NCBI GenBank assembly: GCA_013298665.1 | Contig: JAAFIK010000006.1 | Span: forward strand, 58,649-122,648 | DNA length: 64,000 bases | Origin: Chitinophagales bacterium | GTDB taxonomy: Bacteria > Bacteroidota > Bacteroidia > Chitinophagales > Chitinophagaceae | Direction: 5' to 3' | The notes under the pieces: generated by a model | The model's database searches: none | What the model was told of the DNA's origin: nothing | Seen by the model: the letters and a program-made list of their open reading frames with translations, nothing else | In this document: piece after piece, positions 35,344 to 46,066 of the stretch | How positions within the stretch are numbered: position 1 is the first letter of the stretch | Layout of the letters: every line of letters begins with the position of its first letter | Translations under genes and position numbers: made by a program

Positions 35344-38085
35344 ATGAAGGAACTGTTTAAACACTCACTTGTTCGTATTACGGGTATTCCATTCGGTAAA
35401 CTTGAGTTTTCATCAGTAGCGTTAGCTGGTATGGCTGTTCGTGTTAGTGACCTGGACGAAGCTGTACAACAAGCGGCAGAACAGTTGTCAGCCGGACTGC
35501 ATGCGTACAATCAATCAATCAGTGATGGGGAGGTGCAAAAAAAGATCCAGAATATCAGGCGTGCTGTATTCAAGCGAAAGCCCCTTAAAACCAATGATTT
35601 AAATGTATTGGCCTGTCTGCCATCAAGCTTTTCAAGCCAGATCAATGCGTATATTGAACAGGAACAAGCGGTGGCTGACGCCCGTGCACATTTGCTTGAA
35701 GCCGTTACTCATGCATTTGCGGGAGAACGCCGGGCGCTACAGGCCGCTGCTGATAATGAATTACTGCTGAAAGCCATCAGCCTTGCAAGCCATAGTCTGT
35801 ATCAGGATATCCGGAAATACATCGCTAAAGATTATACGACATTTAAAAGTGGTGAAATCCATACCGAAAAAAGTTTACTGAAATACATTTCCCGTACCTG
35901 TGCGAAAACATCCCCATTCAGTACATTGACAAGCCTTGCAGTTGTGCCGTTGGTTGTGAATGAGGGTAATACTGCTGCATATATATCTAAGGAAGAAAAA
36001 CCGGCACCTGAAACATTTGTACGCCTTAATAATATTCTCCTCGCTTTCTGGAAACGCCTGATTGTACAGGACAGAGCCGCTGCTATCCATTTTCCCATTC
36101 ACATCAACCCGACAATTACGGTTTCAGATACCAGAATTACATTTCTGATTAATAAAAATAATGTCGACTTTTTTCAGCGTATTCCCGTAACGCCCGTATT
36201 GTCTTTTGTAATTGATATCCTTCGTAATAAAGCAGCACTAAGCATTGCCGAACTGCTTACTGAACTTGAGGGTAATATTGATGCTGATCGTGAAAGTATA
36301 ACGAACTATATCTTCTCCTGCGTGGAAAGCGGTCTTATAGAGATTGACCTGTTGGTTACGGGTATTGACCCCAACTGGAATACCACATTGCTGGAACGCT
36401 GGATACCCTTTGGACGTAAAATTGAAGGGGGAACTGTTGATATTATTTGTACTGCACTTACCGCTATCAATGTGTTATGCCGGCAGTACGGCACAACAAA
36501 TAGCGGCGAAAGGATCGATCTTGGCAAGGCTGCTTTTTCTATTGCTGAAAAAGCGTCTTTTGATATCTGGACGCACAATGCAAAGCAAAAAGCTTTACGG
36601 GAGCAAAAGCCACCCCCTCCTTCTTCAGGTTTTGTTATGGCACTGCGCCCGGAAAATATCTTTATGGAAGACTCCCGGCAAAAACTTCCGTTTGAGTTGT
36701 CGGCTTCGATTATGGGTGCATTTGTTTCAAAGCTTGCAGATCTTTACCGGCATATGGACTTTTTTGAGGGAAGGAAGGGCGAACAACTAAGAATGCATGC
36801 ATACTTCCTGAAAAAATACCCCGGTCAATCTTCAGTTCCTTTATTACTTTTTTATGAAGATTACTATAAAGATGTACGGTTGCGCGAAAATGCGTTTAAT
36901 GAAATGCCCCCCGGTGACATTCCTGCCGGATTTGAATTGTTAAAACACATCAGTGAGGTAAAACGATTCAAGCGTGACGGTCTTATCAAAAAATGGATCG
37001 ACTTGTTGCTTGCGAAGGCAACATTTTCACCATCGCAGACAGTGGTGTCTTTCAGGCTGGAGGATATTGCTGAAACGAACAGAATTCTTAATCTGGTACC
37101 GGATATGACCAAAAAGCACTCGGTAGGCGCATTTGTACAGTGCGCTTTTTCCGGATTACCGGGTAAGCAGGAATGTACAGGAATGGTAGTCAATTCGCTA
37201 TCGGCTGCATACGGGAAAATGTTTTCCCGATTTCTTTATCTTTTTGATAATAAGTTGACAGGGGAAGTGAAGGGGAGTATCGTTGATTGCATTCCTGTAG
37301 ATAGTATCTTTGCAGAATTGCAGGATGCTTCTTATCACAATGCGAACCTCCATCCTACATTGATGCCTGATGAAATAAGGATACCCGGAGGGCATATTTC
37401 GTTACCGCCTGAACACCAGTACAGTATAGCTTCACTAAGAATAGCCATCAGTCCAGGAAAAGAAAGCCTGGAGATCATGGATGTACGGACAGGCAAACGG
37501 ATATTTCCCTTTGATCTTGGTTTTCAGGCACCCAATGGAAGATCAGAGTTATTCCAACTGCTTTGTATTTTTTCTTATGCAGATTATACTTCACCACAGA
37601 CACTGGTTACTTATATCAACAATAAAGTAATGGCCGAGCAGGATAAAGCGCAACAGTATGTCATACTGCCACGTGTTGTATATGAAAACAATATTGTTCT
37701 TCAGCGGATGGCATGGAAAATTCCATTGGCACAGGTGCCTGTAAAAAGGGGTGATGAGAATTATGCGATCTATTATGCAAGACTTGTTCAATGGAAAAAC
37801 AGTCTGCAGATTCCTGACAAGGTTTTTGTGCGGGCAGTTGAAAAGAGTAAGCGTATCGAATCGGTTGAAAGTGGCAAGGCGGGCAGGGATGACTACAAAC
37901 CTCAGTATATCGATTTCAATTCGATCCTGATGGTAACACTGTTTGAGAAATTATTGACCAAGGCGGAAACAACTGTTTTTATTGAAGAAATGTACCCCAT
38001 GCCGGATGAGCAACTGGGTATTTATGGAGACAGACATGTAACTGAATTTTATCTGCAAATCAACGACTATGGATCAGCCGGGTAG
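35344..38085 (+). CDS. LanB-type dehydratase, glutamylation part
   Basis: A 913-residue protein of the Lant_dehydr_N family. The conserved block RTCAKTSPFSTLTSLA (about residues 184-199) matches the K-x-SPFST signature used in glutamyl-tRNA binding. It should transfer glutamate from glutamyl-tRNA to Ser/Thr of the precursor. It ends with an in-frame stop before the elimination domain, which is a separate protein. It is longer than the N-terminal part of NisB, so an extra segment is likely. Start follows the HlyD stop by 12 bases. Confidence 0.92.
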   Translation: MKELFKHSLVRITGIPFGKLEFSSVALAGMAVRVSDLDEAVQQAAEQLSAGLHAYNQSISDGEVQKKIQNIRRAVFKRKPLKTNDLNVLACLPSSFSSQINAYIEQEQAVADARAHLLEAVTHAFAGERRALQAAADNELLLKAISLASHSLYQDIRKYIAKDYTTFKSGEIHTEKSLLKYISRTCAKTSPFSTLTSLAVVPLVVNEGNTAAYISKEEKPAPETFVRLNNILLAFWKRLIVQDRAAAIHFPIHINPTITVSDTRITFLINKNNVDFFQRIPVTPVLSFVIDILRNKAALSIAELLTELEGNIDADRESITNYIFSCVESGLIEIDLLVTGIDPNWNTTLLERWIPFGRKIEGGTVDIICTALTAINVLCRQYGTTNSGERIDLGKAAFSIAEKASFDIWTHNAKQKALREQKPPPPSSGFVMALRPENIFMEDSRQKLPFELSASIMGAFVSKLADLYRHMDFFEGRKGEQLRMHAYFLKKYPGQSSVPLLLFYEDYYKDVRLRENAFNEMPPGDIPAGFELLKHISEVKRFKRDGLIKKWIDLLLAKATFSPSQTVVSFRLEDIAETNRILNLVPDMTKKHSVGAFVQCAFSGLPGKQECTGMVVNSLSAAYGKMFSRFLYLFDNKLTGEVKGSIVDCIPVDSIFAELQDASYHNANLHPTLMPDEIRIPGGHISLPPEHQYSIASLRIAISPGKESLEIMDVRTGKRIFPFDLGFQAPNGRSELFQLLCIFSYADYTSPQTLVTYINNKVMAEQDKAQQYVILPRVVYENNIVLQRMAWKIPLAQVPVKRGDENYAIYYARLVQWKNSLQIPDKVFVRAVEKSKRIESVESGKAGRDDYKPQYIDFNSILMVTLFEKLLTKAETTVFIEEMYPMPDEQLGIYGDRHVTEFYLQINDYGSAG

Positions 38086-39031
38086 CTGGTTGTCTTTTCA
38101 TCTTTTCGTGTATAGAACGCCATTAAGCAGTATGGTGGCCAAACTGCTGGTGCCTGTAACAGAAAAAATTGGTGTGTTCGATCCGGAGCAACTCTTTTTT
38201 ATCCGGTATTGGGAAAATGGGCCACATTTCAGGCTGCGTATAAAGATAGGAGTGGATGGCAGTGCAGGAAAAATCAGGCGAATGATCCACGACAGTTGCC
38301 GTGAGGTGAATGAAGAAATGGGTGTTGGTGCAATGCCTGATTCCCGGACAATTGTACGGGTTGAGGAACAGGCTTATATGCCTGAAACCCAGCGCTACGG
38401 AGGTGAAGAAGGGCTTTTAGTTGCCGAAGCACACTTTGAAGCATCATCCTTATTTGTGTTTTCAATTGCAAAGGAATACGATCTCAGTCAATACCCTTTT
38501 GTCATGTCTATTGCCTTGCAGTCGCAACTGGTTTTTGTTCGTTACTGCGGTTTGTCAAGTAACGGTATCCTTGATCTGCTCAAAAATATAATGAATAGCT
38601 GGTTGCCATATGCAATAAAAGCACTTGTGAAATCCGGACAAATAGTGGAAAAAGCAGATTTACAAATGATGCGGGCAGATTGTATGGCTTATTTTGATAT
38701 GTCATTTGTCAAAAGCGGGGCAACGATAATGGTATTTCTGCAATCACTTTTTGATGAACTGGCAGCAGTGTCGCTTGCGGAAGCCCATCCGCTTTTTCGC
38801 TGGCAGTCAGCCAATAAAATAATTCTCTCCCAACTGAACGCATTGGTAGTACAAAGGAAGTTAAACGGACCCGGAGAAAATGTAAAGTATAATCACCGCT
38901 CTGTTTTATCAAGTCTTATACATATGACAAACAACCGGCTTGGTGTAAATAACAGCGATGAAAGCTACATCGCTTACATGCTTATACGTTTTTTTGACGC
39001 GCTGAAACAGGCTCCGCTGCCATCAACCTAA
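38069..39031 (+). CDS. SpaB-C/thiopeptide-type elimination protein
   Basis: A 320-residue protein of the thiopeptide-type bacteriocin biosynthesis family (C-terminal LanB domain). The opening [15 protein letters not shown] and [17 protein letters not shown] match that domain. It should eliminate glutamate from the glutamylated Ser/Thr to give dehydroalanine and dehydrobutyrine. Its start overlaps the dehydratase by 17 bases, which suggests translational coupling. The stop overlaps the convergent glpK stop by four bases and ends the locus. Confidence 0.92.
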   Translation: MDQPGSWLSFHLFVYRTPLSSMVAKLLVPVTEKIGVFDPEQLFFIRYWENGPHFRLRIKIGVDGSAGKIRRMIHDSCREVNEEMGVGAMPDSRTIVRVEEQAYMPETQRYGGEEGLLVAEAHFEASSLFVFSIAKEYDLSQYPFVMSIALQSQLVFVRYCGLSSNGILDLLKNIMNSWLPYAIKALVKSGQIVEKADLQMMRADCMAYFDMSFVKSGATIMVFLQSLFDELAAVSLAEAHPLFRWQSANKIILSQLNALVVQRKLNGPGENVKYNHRSVLSSLIHMTNNRLGVNNSDESYIAYMLIRFFDALKQAPLPST

Positions 39032-40518
39032 GCCCCCGCCGCCATCGCTGCGTTTACAGCCTCCTGCCAGCCTTTGAGCAGGGTTGTTCTTCCGTTTTCT
39101 TCCATCCCGGGGTCGTATGTTTTTGCTACCTGCCATTGTTGCTGCAATGCGTCCACGCTCTTCCAGAAGCCTGTGGCCAGACCCGCCAGATAGGCTGCCC
39201 CGAGTGCCGTCGTTTCCGTAATCGTGGGTCGTACAACGCGTGTGTTGAGTATATCGCTTTGAAACTGCATCATCAGGTTGTTGGCTGTGGCGCCCCCGTC
39301 TACCCGTAATTCCCTGATGGGGATGCCGCTGTCGGCTTCCATGGCTTTGAGTACGTCGCGGGTTTGGTAAGCGATGCTTTCCAATGCGGCCCGTGCAATA
39401 TGTGCGGCAGTACTGCCACGGGTGAGTCCGGTAATGGTACCCCGTGCATGCGGGTTCCAGTAGGGTGCACCCAGACCGGTGAAAGCGGGTACCATAAATA
39501 CGCCTGCTGAATCGGGTACCCTTTCGGCCAATGCTTCCACATCGGCCGAGGTTTTGATGATGCCCAACCCATCGCGGAGCCACTGTACCACGGCACCGCC
39601 GATAAATACACTGCCTTCCAGTGCATATTCGGTAATGCCATTCAGCTTCCAGGCAATGGTGGTGAGGAGGTTGTTTTTAGAAGGTACGCGTTGCTGCCCC
39701 GTGTGCATCAGCATAAAGCAGCCTGTGCCATAGGTGTTTTTGACCATGCCGGGTGTGGTGCAGAGTTGTCCGAACAGGGCGGCCTGCTGGTCGCCGGCGA
39801 TGCCGCTGATGGGTATAGGGGTTTTGCCGTCCAGGAGGGTGGTATAGCCGTATACCTCGCTGCTGCTGCGGATCTGCGGCAGCATATTACCCGGCACTTC
39901 CAGTATCTTTTCCAGTTCTCCATCCCAGGCAGCCGTTTCGATATTGCAGAGCAGGGTGCGGCTGGCATTGCTTACATCGGTGGCGTGTACCTGCCCGTTG
40001 GTGAGCTTCCAGAGCAACCAGGTATCGATGGTGCCAAAACGGAGTTCGCCCCTGGCGGCTTTGTCGCGTGCGCCGGGTATATTGTTAAGTATCCACCGGA
40101 GTTTGGTGCCGCTGAAATAGGCATCAACAACGAGACCGGTGCGCTGCCGGATAAACTTATCGAGTGCCCTTGCTTTGAGTTCATCACAAAAATCTGCGGT
40201 ACGGCGATCCTGCCATACGATGGCGTTGCAGATGGGCAGACCGGTGTTGGCGTCCCACACCACGGTTGTTTCCCGCTGGTTGGTAATACCGATGGCGGCA
40301 ATATCTGCAGGGCTGATCTGTTGTGCTGCCAATACTGCTTTGGCCACGGCCAACTGGGTATCCCAGATTTCGAGGGGGTCGTGCTCTACCCAGCCCGGTT
40401 GGGGAAAATGCTGGGTAAACTCCTGCTGCTTTGTGGCCACGATCAGCCCATGTTTATCAAACAGGATTGCCCTGCTGCTGGTGGTGCCCTGGTCTAATGC
40501 CAGAATGTATTGCGCCAT
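39028..40518 (-). CDS. glpK: Glycerol kinase
   Basis: A 496-residue FGGY-family kinase, full length, that phosphorylates glycerol to glycerol-3-phosphate. It begins [20 protein letters not shown] (landmark [12 protein letters not shown]), contains [11 protein letters not shown] and the family's closing [13 protein letters not shown]. The start at 40518 is the family start; an ATG at 40593 would add 25 unrelated residues. It ends by overlapping the convergent lanthipeptide elimination gene. No glpF or glpD neighbour is in view. Confidence 0.97.
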   Translation of the reverse strand: MAQYILALDQGTTSSRAILFDKHGLIVATKQQEFTQHFPQPGWVEHDPLEIWDTQLAVAKAVLAAQQISPADIAAIGITNQRETTVVWDANTGLPICNAIVWQDRRTADFCDELKARALDKFIRQRTGLVVDAYFSGTKLRWILNNIPGARDKAARGELRFGTIDTWLLWKLTNGQVHATDVSNASRTLLCNIETAAWDGELEKILEVPGNMLPQIRSSSEVYGYTTLLDGKTPIPISGIAGDQQAALFGQLCTTPGMVKNTYGTGCFMLMHTGQQRVPSKNNLLTTIAWKLNGITEYALEGSVFIGGAVVQWLRDGLGIIKTSADVEALAERVPDSAGVFMVPAFTGLGAPYWNPHARGTITGLTRGSTAAHIARAALESIAYQTRDVLKAMEADSGIPIRELRVDGGATANNLMMQFQSDILNTRVVRPTITETTALGAAYLAGLATGFWKSVDALQQQWQVAKTYDPGMEENGRTTLLKGWQEAVNAAMAAGA

Positions 40519-40572
40519 AGTGGTGATATTTCTGAAAAGATAAATGATTTTTACGGACTTATACACATCTGT

Positions 40573-40580
40573 TACATTTG
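40573..40580 (+). promoter_or_regulatory. -7 box between glpK and the next gene
   Basis: TACATTTG is a full TAnnTTTG match, but lies only 4 bases before the rightward ATG at 40585, implying a nearly leaderless transcript if used. Confidence 0.4.
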
Positions 40581-40584
40581 CAGC

Positions 40585-41760
40585 ATGAAGCAATTTTCAG
40601 TACAGGAAGTAACGACACCGACACAGGCCAGGCAGTTTTTGCTGGTGGCTGTTGCGCTTAATAAAAACGACGGGAACTGGATACGGCCGCTGGATAAAGA
40701 CATCAATGATGTGTTTAATGAAACCCGTAACAAGGCTTTCCGCTTCGGAACGGTAAAGCGCTGGCTGCTGCTGGATGGGGATGGGCAACCAGCAGGGCGT
40801 GTAGCGGCATTTGTCAATAAAAAGTATAAGAATAAGGGCGACGAATTTCCCGCGGGTGGTATGGGTTTTTTTGAATGTGTGAACGACCAGGCGGCGGCGA
40901 ACCTGCTTTTTGATACGGCAAAGCAGTGGCTGCAGGAGAATGGAATGGCTGCGATGGACGGACCGATTAATTTCGGGGAACGCGACCGCTGGTGGGGACT
41001 TGTTACCAAAGGCTACCATCCGCCGCTTTACTGTATGAATTATAACCCCCCTTACTATGTACAGCTCTTCGAGCATTATGGCTTCCGGCTTTTCTTTAAC
41101 CAGATCTGTTTTGGCCTTGATCCGCAAAAACCACTGGCTCCCCGTATTCATGAACGGCATGCCAATATTGCGGCTGATCCTGATTTCAGTTGCCGCCTGC
41201 TCGAAAAGAATAAGCTCGCTGCTTATGCGGCAGATTTTGCTACAGTATATAATAAGGCCTGGGCAGGGCATGGCGGATTAAAAGAACTGAGTAAGGAACA
41301 GGTGGTTGTCATGTTTACCAAGATGAAACCGGTTATGGATGAACGTATCCTGTATTTTGCTTATCATAAAAACGAGCCGGTAGCCATCTTTATTAACCTG
41401 CCGGATCTGAACCAGTACTTCCGCCACCTCCACGGGAAGTTTGGTCTTTTGCAGAAACTGAAATTTTTATGGCTGCAGCAATTCCGTCCCGCGGATAAAT
41501 TTAACGGGCTTGTTTTTGGTGTGGTACCCGAATGGCAGGGTAAGGGTGTGGATGCCTATATCATTGGGGAATGTGCTAAAATTATACAGGGGCCTTCAAA
41601 GCCCTATGTTGATTATGAAATGCAGTGGATCGGGGACTTCAATCCCAGGATGATCAATGTGGCGGAGAACCTCGGCGATACTTTCCACAGCCGGGTACTC
41701 ACGACTTACCGCTATATTTTTGACCGGGACAAACCATTTGTCCGGCACCCGATTTTGTAA
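40585..41760 (+). CDS. GNAT-like acyltransferase-fold protein, hypothetical
   Basis: A 391-residue soluble protein. Its order of conserved blocks, with a [21 protein letters not shown] region and a late [18 protein letters not shown] acetyl-CoA-like turn, resembles the large GNAT-like family found in Bacteroidota and many other bacteria (landmarks [12 protein letters not shown] and [11 protein letters not shown]). The active substrate is unknown. The start at 40585 is the first ATG with family-like sequence. A strong bidirectional terminator follows. Confidence 0.75.
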   Translation: MKQFSVQEVTTPTQARQFLLVAVALNKNDGNWIRPLDKDINDVFNETRNKAFRFGTVKRWLLLDGDGQPAGRVAAFVNKKYKNKGDEFPAGGMGFFECVNDQAAANLLFDTAKQWLQENGMAAMDGPINFGERDRWWGLVTKGYHPPLYCMNYNPPYYVQLFEHYGFRLFFNQICFGLDPQKPLAPRIHERHANIAADPDFSCRLLEKNKLAAYAADFATVYNKAWAGHGGLKELSKEQVVVMFTKMKPVMDERILYFAYHKNEPVAIFINLPDLNQYFRHLHGKFGLLQKLKFLWLQQFRPADKFNGLVFGVVPEWQGKGVDAYIIGECAKIIQGPSKPYVDYEMQWIGDFNPRMINVAENLGDTFHSRVLTTYRYIFDRDKPFVRHPIL

Positions 41761-41767
41761 TAACAGT

Positions 41768-41808
41768 ATTACCGGATGCGTGTTGCTGATCAACAGGCAT
41801 CCGGTAAT
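41768..41808. terminator. Bidirectional terminator
   Basis: A perfect 12-bp outer stem (ATTACCGGATGC, GCATCCGGTAAT) and an inner 5-bp stem (TGTTG, CAACA) lie between convergent stops at 41760 and 41829. Confidence 0.75.
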
Positions 41809-41828
41809 TGTATGCTTATCTTACCCGT

Positions 41829-43568
41829 TTATAGGACGAGTTTTTTAACCACCTGTCTGCCTGTCTTTTTTTCTGTGAAGTGGAGGTAATACAACCCGTG
41901 TGACCGGGGTACTACGGGTAATAAACCGGCATTACTGATCTTTCCGCGCCATTGTGGCCTTCCATTACCGTCAAACAGTTGCGCTTCCCATTCGCCTTTT
42001 TCCATTGTTGGGATAAAGATTTTACCGCTTACGGCTCTTGCTTCAATGACTATGGGCAATGGTGAACGGATGCGTGTGCGTGCTTCACTGGTTTCACTCA
42101 CGGTGAATGATAGTGTTTGCGGTAACTGGCTGTTGTCCGGATTTAATTGCAACCGCAATGTATTGCCCCCCTGCGGAGCGGGCTCGCCATCAAAAGCCTG
42201 GCAGGTGCCTTGCGTGATATGCAGATCGTAATGGGCAGTGCCGGCAGGCGGCTGACCTTTGACCCTGGTCCGTGTCATGTTTGCCCCGATGGTACCCAAT
42301 GACTTTATGCCGGTGCCGATATTGATGATGCCGGCGTTTCTGCTGAGTACCCGGATAAACCGCTTTTTATTTTTTGCATATCCCGGGAAAATGGCCGCCG
42401 TGAGTTTTTCGGCATCAAAGGGGCCGGTATAGCCATTGGTATAAACATCAAGCGCATTAAATTCAACATCAATATACTGCGGTGCCTGCCCCGGGAGCAA
42501 CAACGCTATATTCTTACCTTTCATCCCTCCGGCTATCCAGGTTTCCCAAAAGCTGCCGAGGTCGATATCTGTGTAAGTGTATTTAAAAAACTGGTTATCC
42601 GCAGCATCGGGCAGGTCGAAGTAAATATTATCGGCAAGCGGACAATTTTCTTCACCGGTAAAGTTTTTGTCGCCCACCAGCAGCCAGGCCGTTGAGTCGG
42701 CATAGGAGACCGGCGTTTCTCCTTTTGCAGCGAGTTTGCTTGCTGCGGGGTTGATGCAGGGTGGACGAGGCCCCGTATAATTATAAATGACCACATTGTT
42801 CCAGGCAATATTATTGTTCTGTTTTACATTCAGGTTGAGTGCGGGGCCTTCCGTAAAACTGATGCCAAAGTTGGGGCGCGCGGGTTCCAGGAGTCTTGCA
42901 AGAAAACAATAGTGTTCGGCTGTATTAACCGGTTGGCAGGTGGCAGGATTGCTGGCGGGCAGTGGCCAGAAAGTGCTGATGACCAGCCCATCATAAAGCA
43001 CTGTGCCGCCTGTTTGCTGCACGGCATATACGGTATCCCGGTTACTGAGTGCTGTGGCAGCGATCGGTCCGCCTGTGCGTAATGCCGGGTTGCAGGGCGA
43101 GGCTATGCCACCCAGCCAGGGTCCGGGCCAGCCAGCCGCCAATGCACCGGCAGACCAGTACAGGGCAAGTGTTTCTCCATTGCCGATAAGGTTGATATCG
43201 CCACGGTTAACAATCAATACGTCTATGCGCAGGTATTCGCCAAAAATGGTTTGCTGCGGGTTGAGCGGGCCGTAGCATTGTAGTATCTGTATAGCGGGTG
43301 ATTTAAAATAGACGATGCCATCTGCCGCCCGGGTAAGCCGGTTGGGCTCACAACCATAGTCGGCTATCGCCATATTGCTGTTCAACTGGTCGGGAATAAA
43401 GAGCTCGGGGCGGCCGAAGGTTATGGGATTACAGGTATTGGGTGCGGCGGAAAGCCTGATATGACTGGATTGTACCGGGTGGGCAAGTGAAAAATCGGTT
43501 GCGGGCGTTGCCATACCTGTAACACCGATCAGTAGAAACAGGGATGTTGTATACAGTTGCTTTTTCAT
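41829..43568 (-). CDS. Secreted protein with T9SS-like sorting tail
   Basis: A 579-residue exported protein with a signal peptide (MKKQLYTTSLFLLIGVTGMA). The body is rich in beta sequence and Cys and matches no family I know. The last 80 residues have the form of a type A T9SS sorting domain: a VRGSHGLYYLHF-like strand (here PRSHGLYYLHFTEK) and a basic VVKKLVL end. It is probably secreted by the type IX system and anchored to the surface. The start at 43568 fits the signal; an in-frame ATG at 43685 would add 39 non-signal residues. Confidence 0.75.
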   Translation of the reverse strand: MKKQLYTTSLFLLIGVTGMATPATDFSLAHPVQSSHIRLSAAPNTCNPITFGRPELFIPDQLNSNMAIADYGCEPNRLTRAADGIVYFKSPAIQILQCYGPLNPQQTIFGEYLRIDVLIVNRGDINLIGNGETLALYWSAGALAAGWPGPWLGGIASPCNPALRTGGPIAATALSNRDTVYAVQQTGGTVLYDGLVISTFWPLPASNPATCQPVNTAEHYCFLARLLEPARPNFGISFTEGPALNLNVKQNNNIAWNNVVIYNYTGPRPPCINPAASKLAAKGETPVSYADSTAWLLVGDKNFTGEENCPLADNIYFDLPDAADNQFFKYTYTDIDLGSFWETWIAGGMKGKNIALLLPGQAPQYIDVEFNALDVYTNGYTGPFDAEKLTAAIFPGYAKNKKRFIRVLSRNAGIINIGTGIKSLGTIGANMTRTRVKGQPPAGTAHYDLHITQGTCQAFDGEPAPQGGNTLRLQLNPDNSQLPQTLSFTVSETSEARTRIRSPLPIVIEARAVSGKIFIPTMEKGEWEAQLFDGNGRPQWRGKISNAGLLPVVPRSHGLYYLHFTEKKTGRQVVKKLVL

Positions 43569-44180
43569 GATAAACAAGGTTTTAAGTAAACAATACAATA
43601 GCTGATAAGGTGGTGAACAGCCGGGTGCTACGGAGGTGCTGCACGGCACAGAAGCGAAAGGCGGTTGTTGGTGTATAACATACATTAACTTTTAACGCGT
43701 TGTGCTGTTATCATATTTATGAATACAGTTGTTTATCTCGTTACGTTCAAAATCAGCGTCTTTTACTTTTTTGCTTCTCCAAAAAAGTAACAAAAAAAGA
43801 GCCCAGAAAACGATTACCCCCCGTTTTCTGGTTTGTTCCCTGATGTAACTTCTGTACTACTGTAAACTGAACTTTTGTACCCTGGTCTAAGTTCTCTGGT
43901 AATTTAATACACAGTGTTGCTTTTTTCGATCATCATTTCAATAGTACAACAGGTTAATTTTTACGCAGTCATTTGGCTGGCAGGGGGTGGGTTATGTCAC
44001 CAGGTTAGTTCAGGGGGTGAGGATCCCGGCGATGAGCTAATAGCTCACGTGCATGTTGTAAGTTAATGTTTTTTACAGTACGAAGGATGTTATTATTGTA
44101 TTAAGCCGGTCCGGAGCCCTCCTGAAATGCGCCGGGACAAACTTTCCCCGGAACATCGTATTTTTGCTGCACAACAGCAC
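43569..44180. other. Intergenic region with hairpin and dispersed repeat
   Basis: No gene is credible here. CCAAAAAAGTAACAAAAAAAG (43784 onward, only partly quoted) resembles a reverse complement of a stretch near 8855. A perfect 10-bp inverted repeat CCAGAAAACG/CGTTTTCTGG (43803-43812, 43822-43831) follows. CTGAACTTTTGT near 43869 recurs near 63571, just past the 43-bp repeat array. Confidence 0.5.
44159..44166 (+). promoter_or_regulatory. -7 box of dnaX
   Basis: TATTTTTG matches TAnnTTTG and lies 14 bases before the ATG at 44181, supporting that start over the ATG at 44127. Confidence 0.5.
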
Positions 44181-45956
44181 ATGGATAAATTTATCGTTTC
44201 GGCAAGGAAATACAGACCGCAGCACTTTGGTACCGTGGTGGGACAGGCGCATATTACCACCACACTTAAGAATGCCATACGAAACAATCAACTGGCGCAT
44301 GCCTTTCTGTTTTGCGGTCCGCGAGGGGTGGGTAAAACCACCTGTGCCCGTATCCTTGCCAAAACGATCAACTGCGAAAGCAAGACCCCTGATGGCGAAG
44401 CTTGCGACCAGTGCAACAGTTGTGTTTCCTTTAATGAGGGTACATCGCTGAATATACACGAGCTGGATGCGGCAAGCAACAACTCGGTGGATGACATCCG
44501 CAGCCTGGTGGAGCAGGTGCGGTTTGCCCCTCAGGCGGGCCGGTACAAAGTGTATATCGTGGATGAGGTACACATGCTCAGTTCCTCCGCCTTCAACGCC
44601 TTTCTGAAAACGCTGGAGGAGCCACCCCCTTATGCCATCTTTATTCTTGCCACTACGGAGAAACATAAGATACTGCCTACGATCCTCAGCCGTTGCCAGA
44701 TATTTGATTTCAAGCGCATTACCAATAACGACACCATAGAACACCTGCAGGACATCTGTTCGAAAGAAGACATTACTGCCGACCGCGCAGCGCTGCACCT
44801 GATTGCGCAGAAAAGCGAGGGTTGTATGCGTGATTCGCTGAGTATCCTGGATAAGATTGTGAGTTTTACCAATGGGCAGCTTACTTATGCCAATACGCTG
44901 GAGCACCTCAATATTTTAGATGAGGATTATTATTTCAGGTTACTGGATAATATGCAGCAACAGAACCTTGCGGAATCGATGCTGCTGTTTGACGAAATCA
45001 ACCGCAAAGGTTTTGAAGGCGATATGGTACTCAATGGCTTTGCAGAGTTTGTGCGCAACCTGCTGGTGAGCCGTGATGCCCGGGCTGCTATCCTGCTGGA
45101 GGTGGCAGAAGATTTTAAACAAAAATACCTGCAGGCGGCACAGGCCATTCACCCCGGCTGGCTGATTGCCGCACTCAACCTCATCAATGAAGCGGAGATC
45201 AACTACAAACAGGCACGTAATAAGCGGTTGCATGTAGAACTGGTACTCATCAAACTCAGTTACCTGAGCCAGGCCATAGCGCTGGTGGATGCCGGAGACG
45301 GCATATCAAAAAAAAAACTGATTGATGGCGCCAGGCCCCTTTCTTTTCGTGCGCTGCCGGTTATTGGCGTAAAAGAACCGGGTACAGCTTCGCCTGGTGC
45401 GAGGCTTGTGATTGAAGCGGAAAAGACAAAACCCCTGGCCCAACCAGCCACGCCTGTACCAGCACCGATGGTACCCCCTGTTGCAGCAACCCCCGCTGCG
45501 GAGCCTGTACAGTCGGGTTTTTCGCTGAAAAAGATCAGGGAAAAGATGGCACAGCAGGCAGGCAATATGCAGCAGCACAAGCCACTTACGGAAGAAGAGC
45601 TTTACCTGACCTGGGGACAATTTATCGAAAAATTACGCCAGGCGGGCAATCATTCTGCGGTAACCAATTTCAAACTGGCCACGCTCCGGATTATTGACGG
45701 GCATACCATCGGCATTGGCACAAACAGCCCGATCCACCAGAAGTTTATCGAGAATGAAAGGGCTGCGCTGACCGATCACCTGCAGGGGCATTTTGCCAAC
45801 CGCCAGTTGGTGTACCAGGTAACGGTTGCTGAGCAGGCGGTGCAGGAAGACACCGGGGAGAAGCCCCTCAGCCGCAAGGAACAATATTTCAGGCTTATTG
45901 AAGAATACCCCCAAATCAAAGCACTAAAGGACCGGCTGCGTCTGGAACTGGATTAA
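44181..45956 (+). CDS. dnaX: DNA polymerase III subunit gamma/tau
   Basis: A 591-residue clamp-loader motor. Walker A GPRGVGKTT, a zinc-binding CESKTPDGEACDQCNSC region (four Cys), DEVHMLS as Walker B and SRC in LSRCQIF are all present. A Pro/Ala-rich linker (about 430-480) and a C-terminal tau-type domain follow. The start at 44181 (MDKFIVSARKYRPQ) is the family start and has a -7 box just upstream. A frameshift-made short gamma form is not obvious. Confidence 0.95.
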   Translation: MDKFIVSARKYRPQHFGTVVGQAHITTTLKNAIRNNQLAHAFLFCGPRGVGKTTCARILAKTINCESKTPDGEACDQCNSCVSFNEGTSLNIHELDAASNNSVDDIRSLVEQVRFAPQAGRYKVYIVDEVHMLSSSAFNAFLKTLEEPPPYAIFILATTEKHKILPTILSRCQIFDFKRITNNDTIEHLQDICSKEDITADRAALHLIAQKSEGCMRDSLSILDKIVSFTNGQLTYANTLEHLNILDEDYYFRLLDNMQQQNLAESMLLFDEINRKGFEGDMVLNGFAEFVRNLLVSRDARAAILLEVAEDFKQKYLQAAQAIHPGWLIAALNLINEAEINYKQARNKRLHVELVLIKLSYLSQAIALVDAGDGISKKKLIDGARPLSFRALPVIGVKEPGTASPGARLVIEAEKTKPLAQPATPVPAPMVPPVAATPAAEPVQSGFSLKKIREKMAQQAGNMQQHKPLTEEELYLTWGQFIEKLRQAGNHSAVTNFKLATLRIIDGHTIGIGTNSPIHQKFIENERAALTDHLQGHFANRQLVYQVTVAEQAVQEDTGEKPLSRKEQYFRLIEEYPQIKALKDRLRLELD

Positions 45957-46066
45957 ATTCCTTCGGGTCAATCGCTTCCGCCCTCATTTTCATCATTTTG
46001 CCTTAATTTCGAGCCTTGATCGGCAAACGGTCAATGCAGACAACATAATCTATACATAAATTTTCT

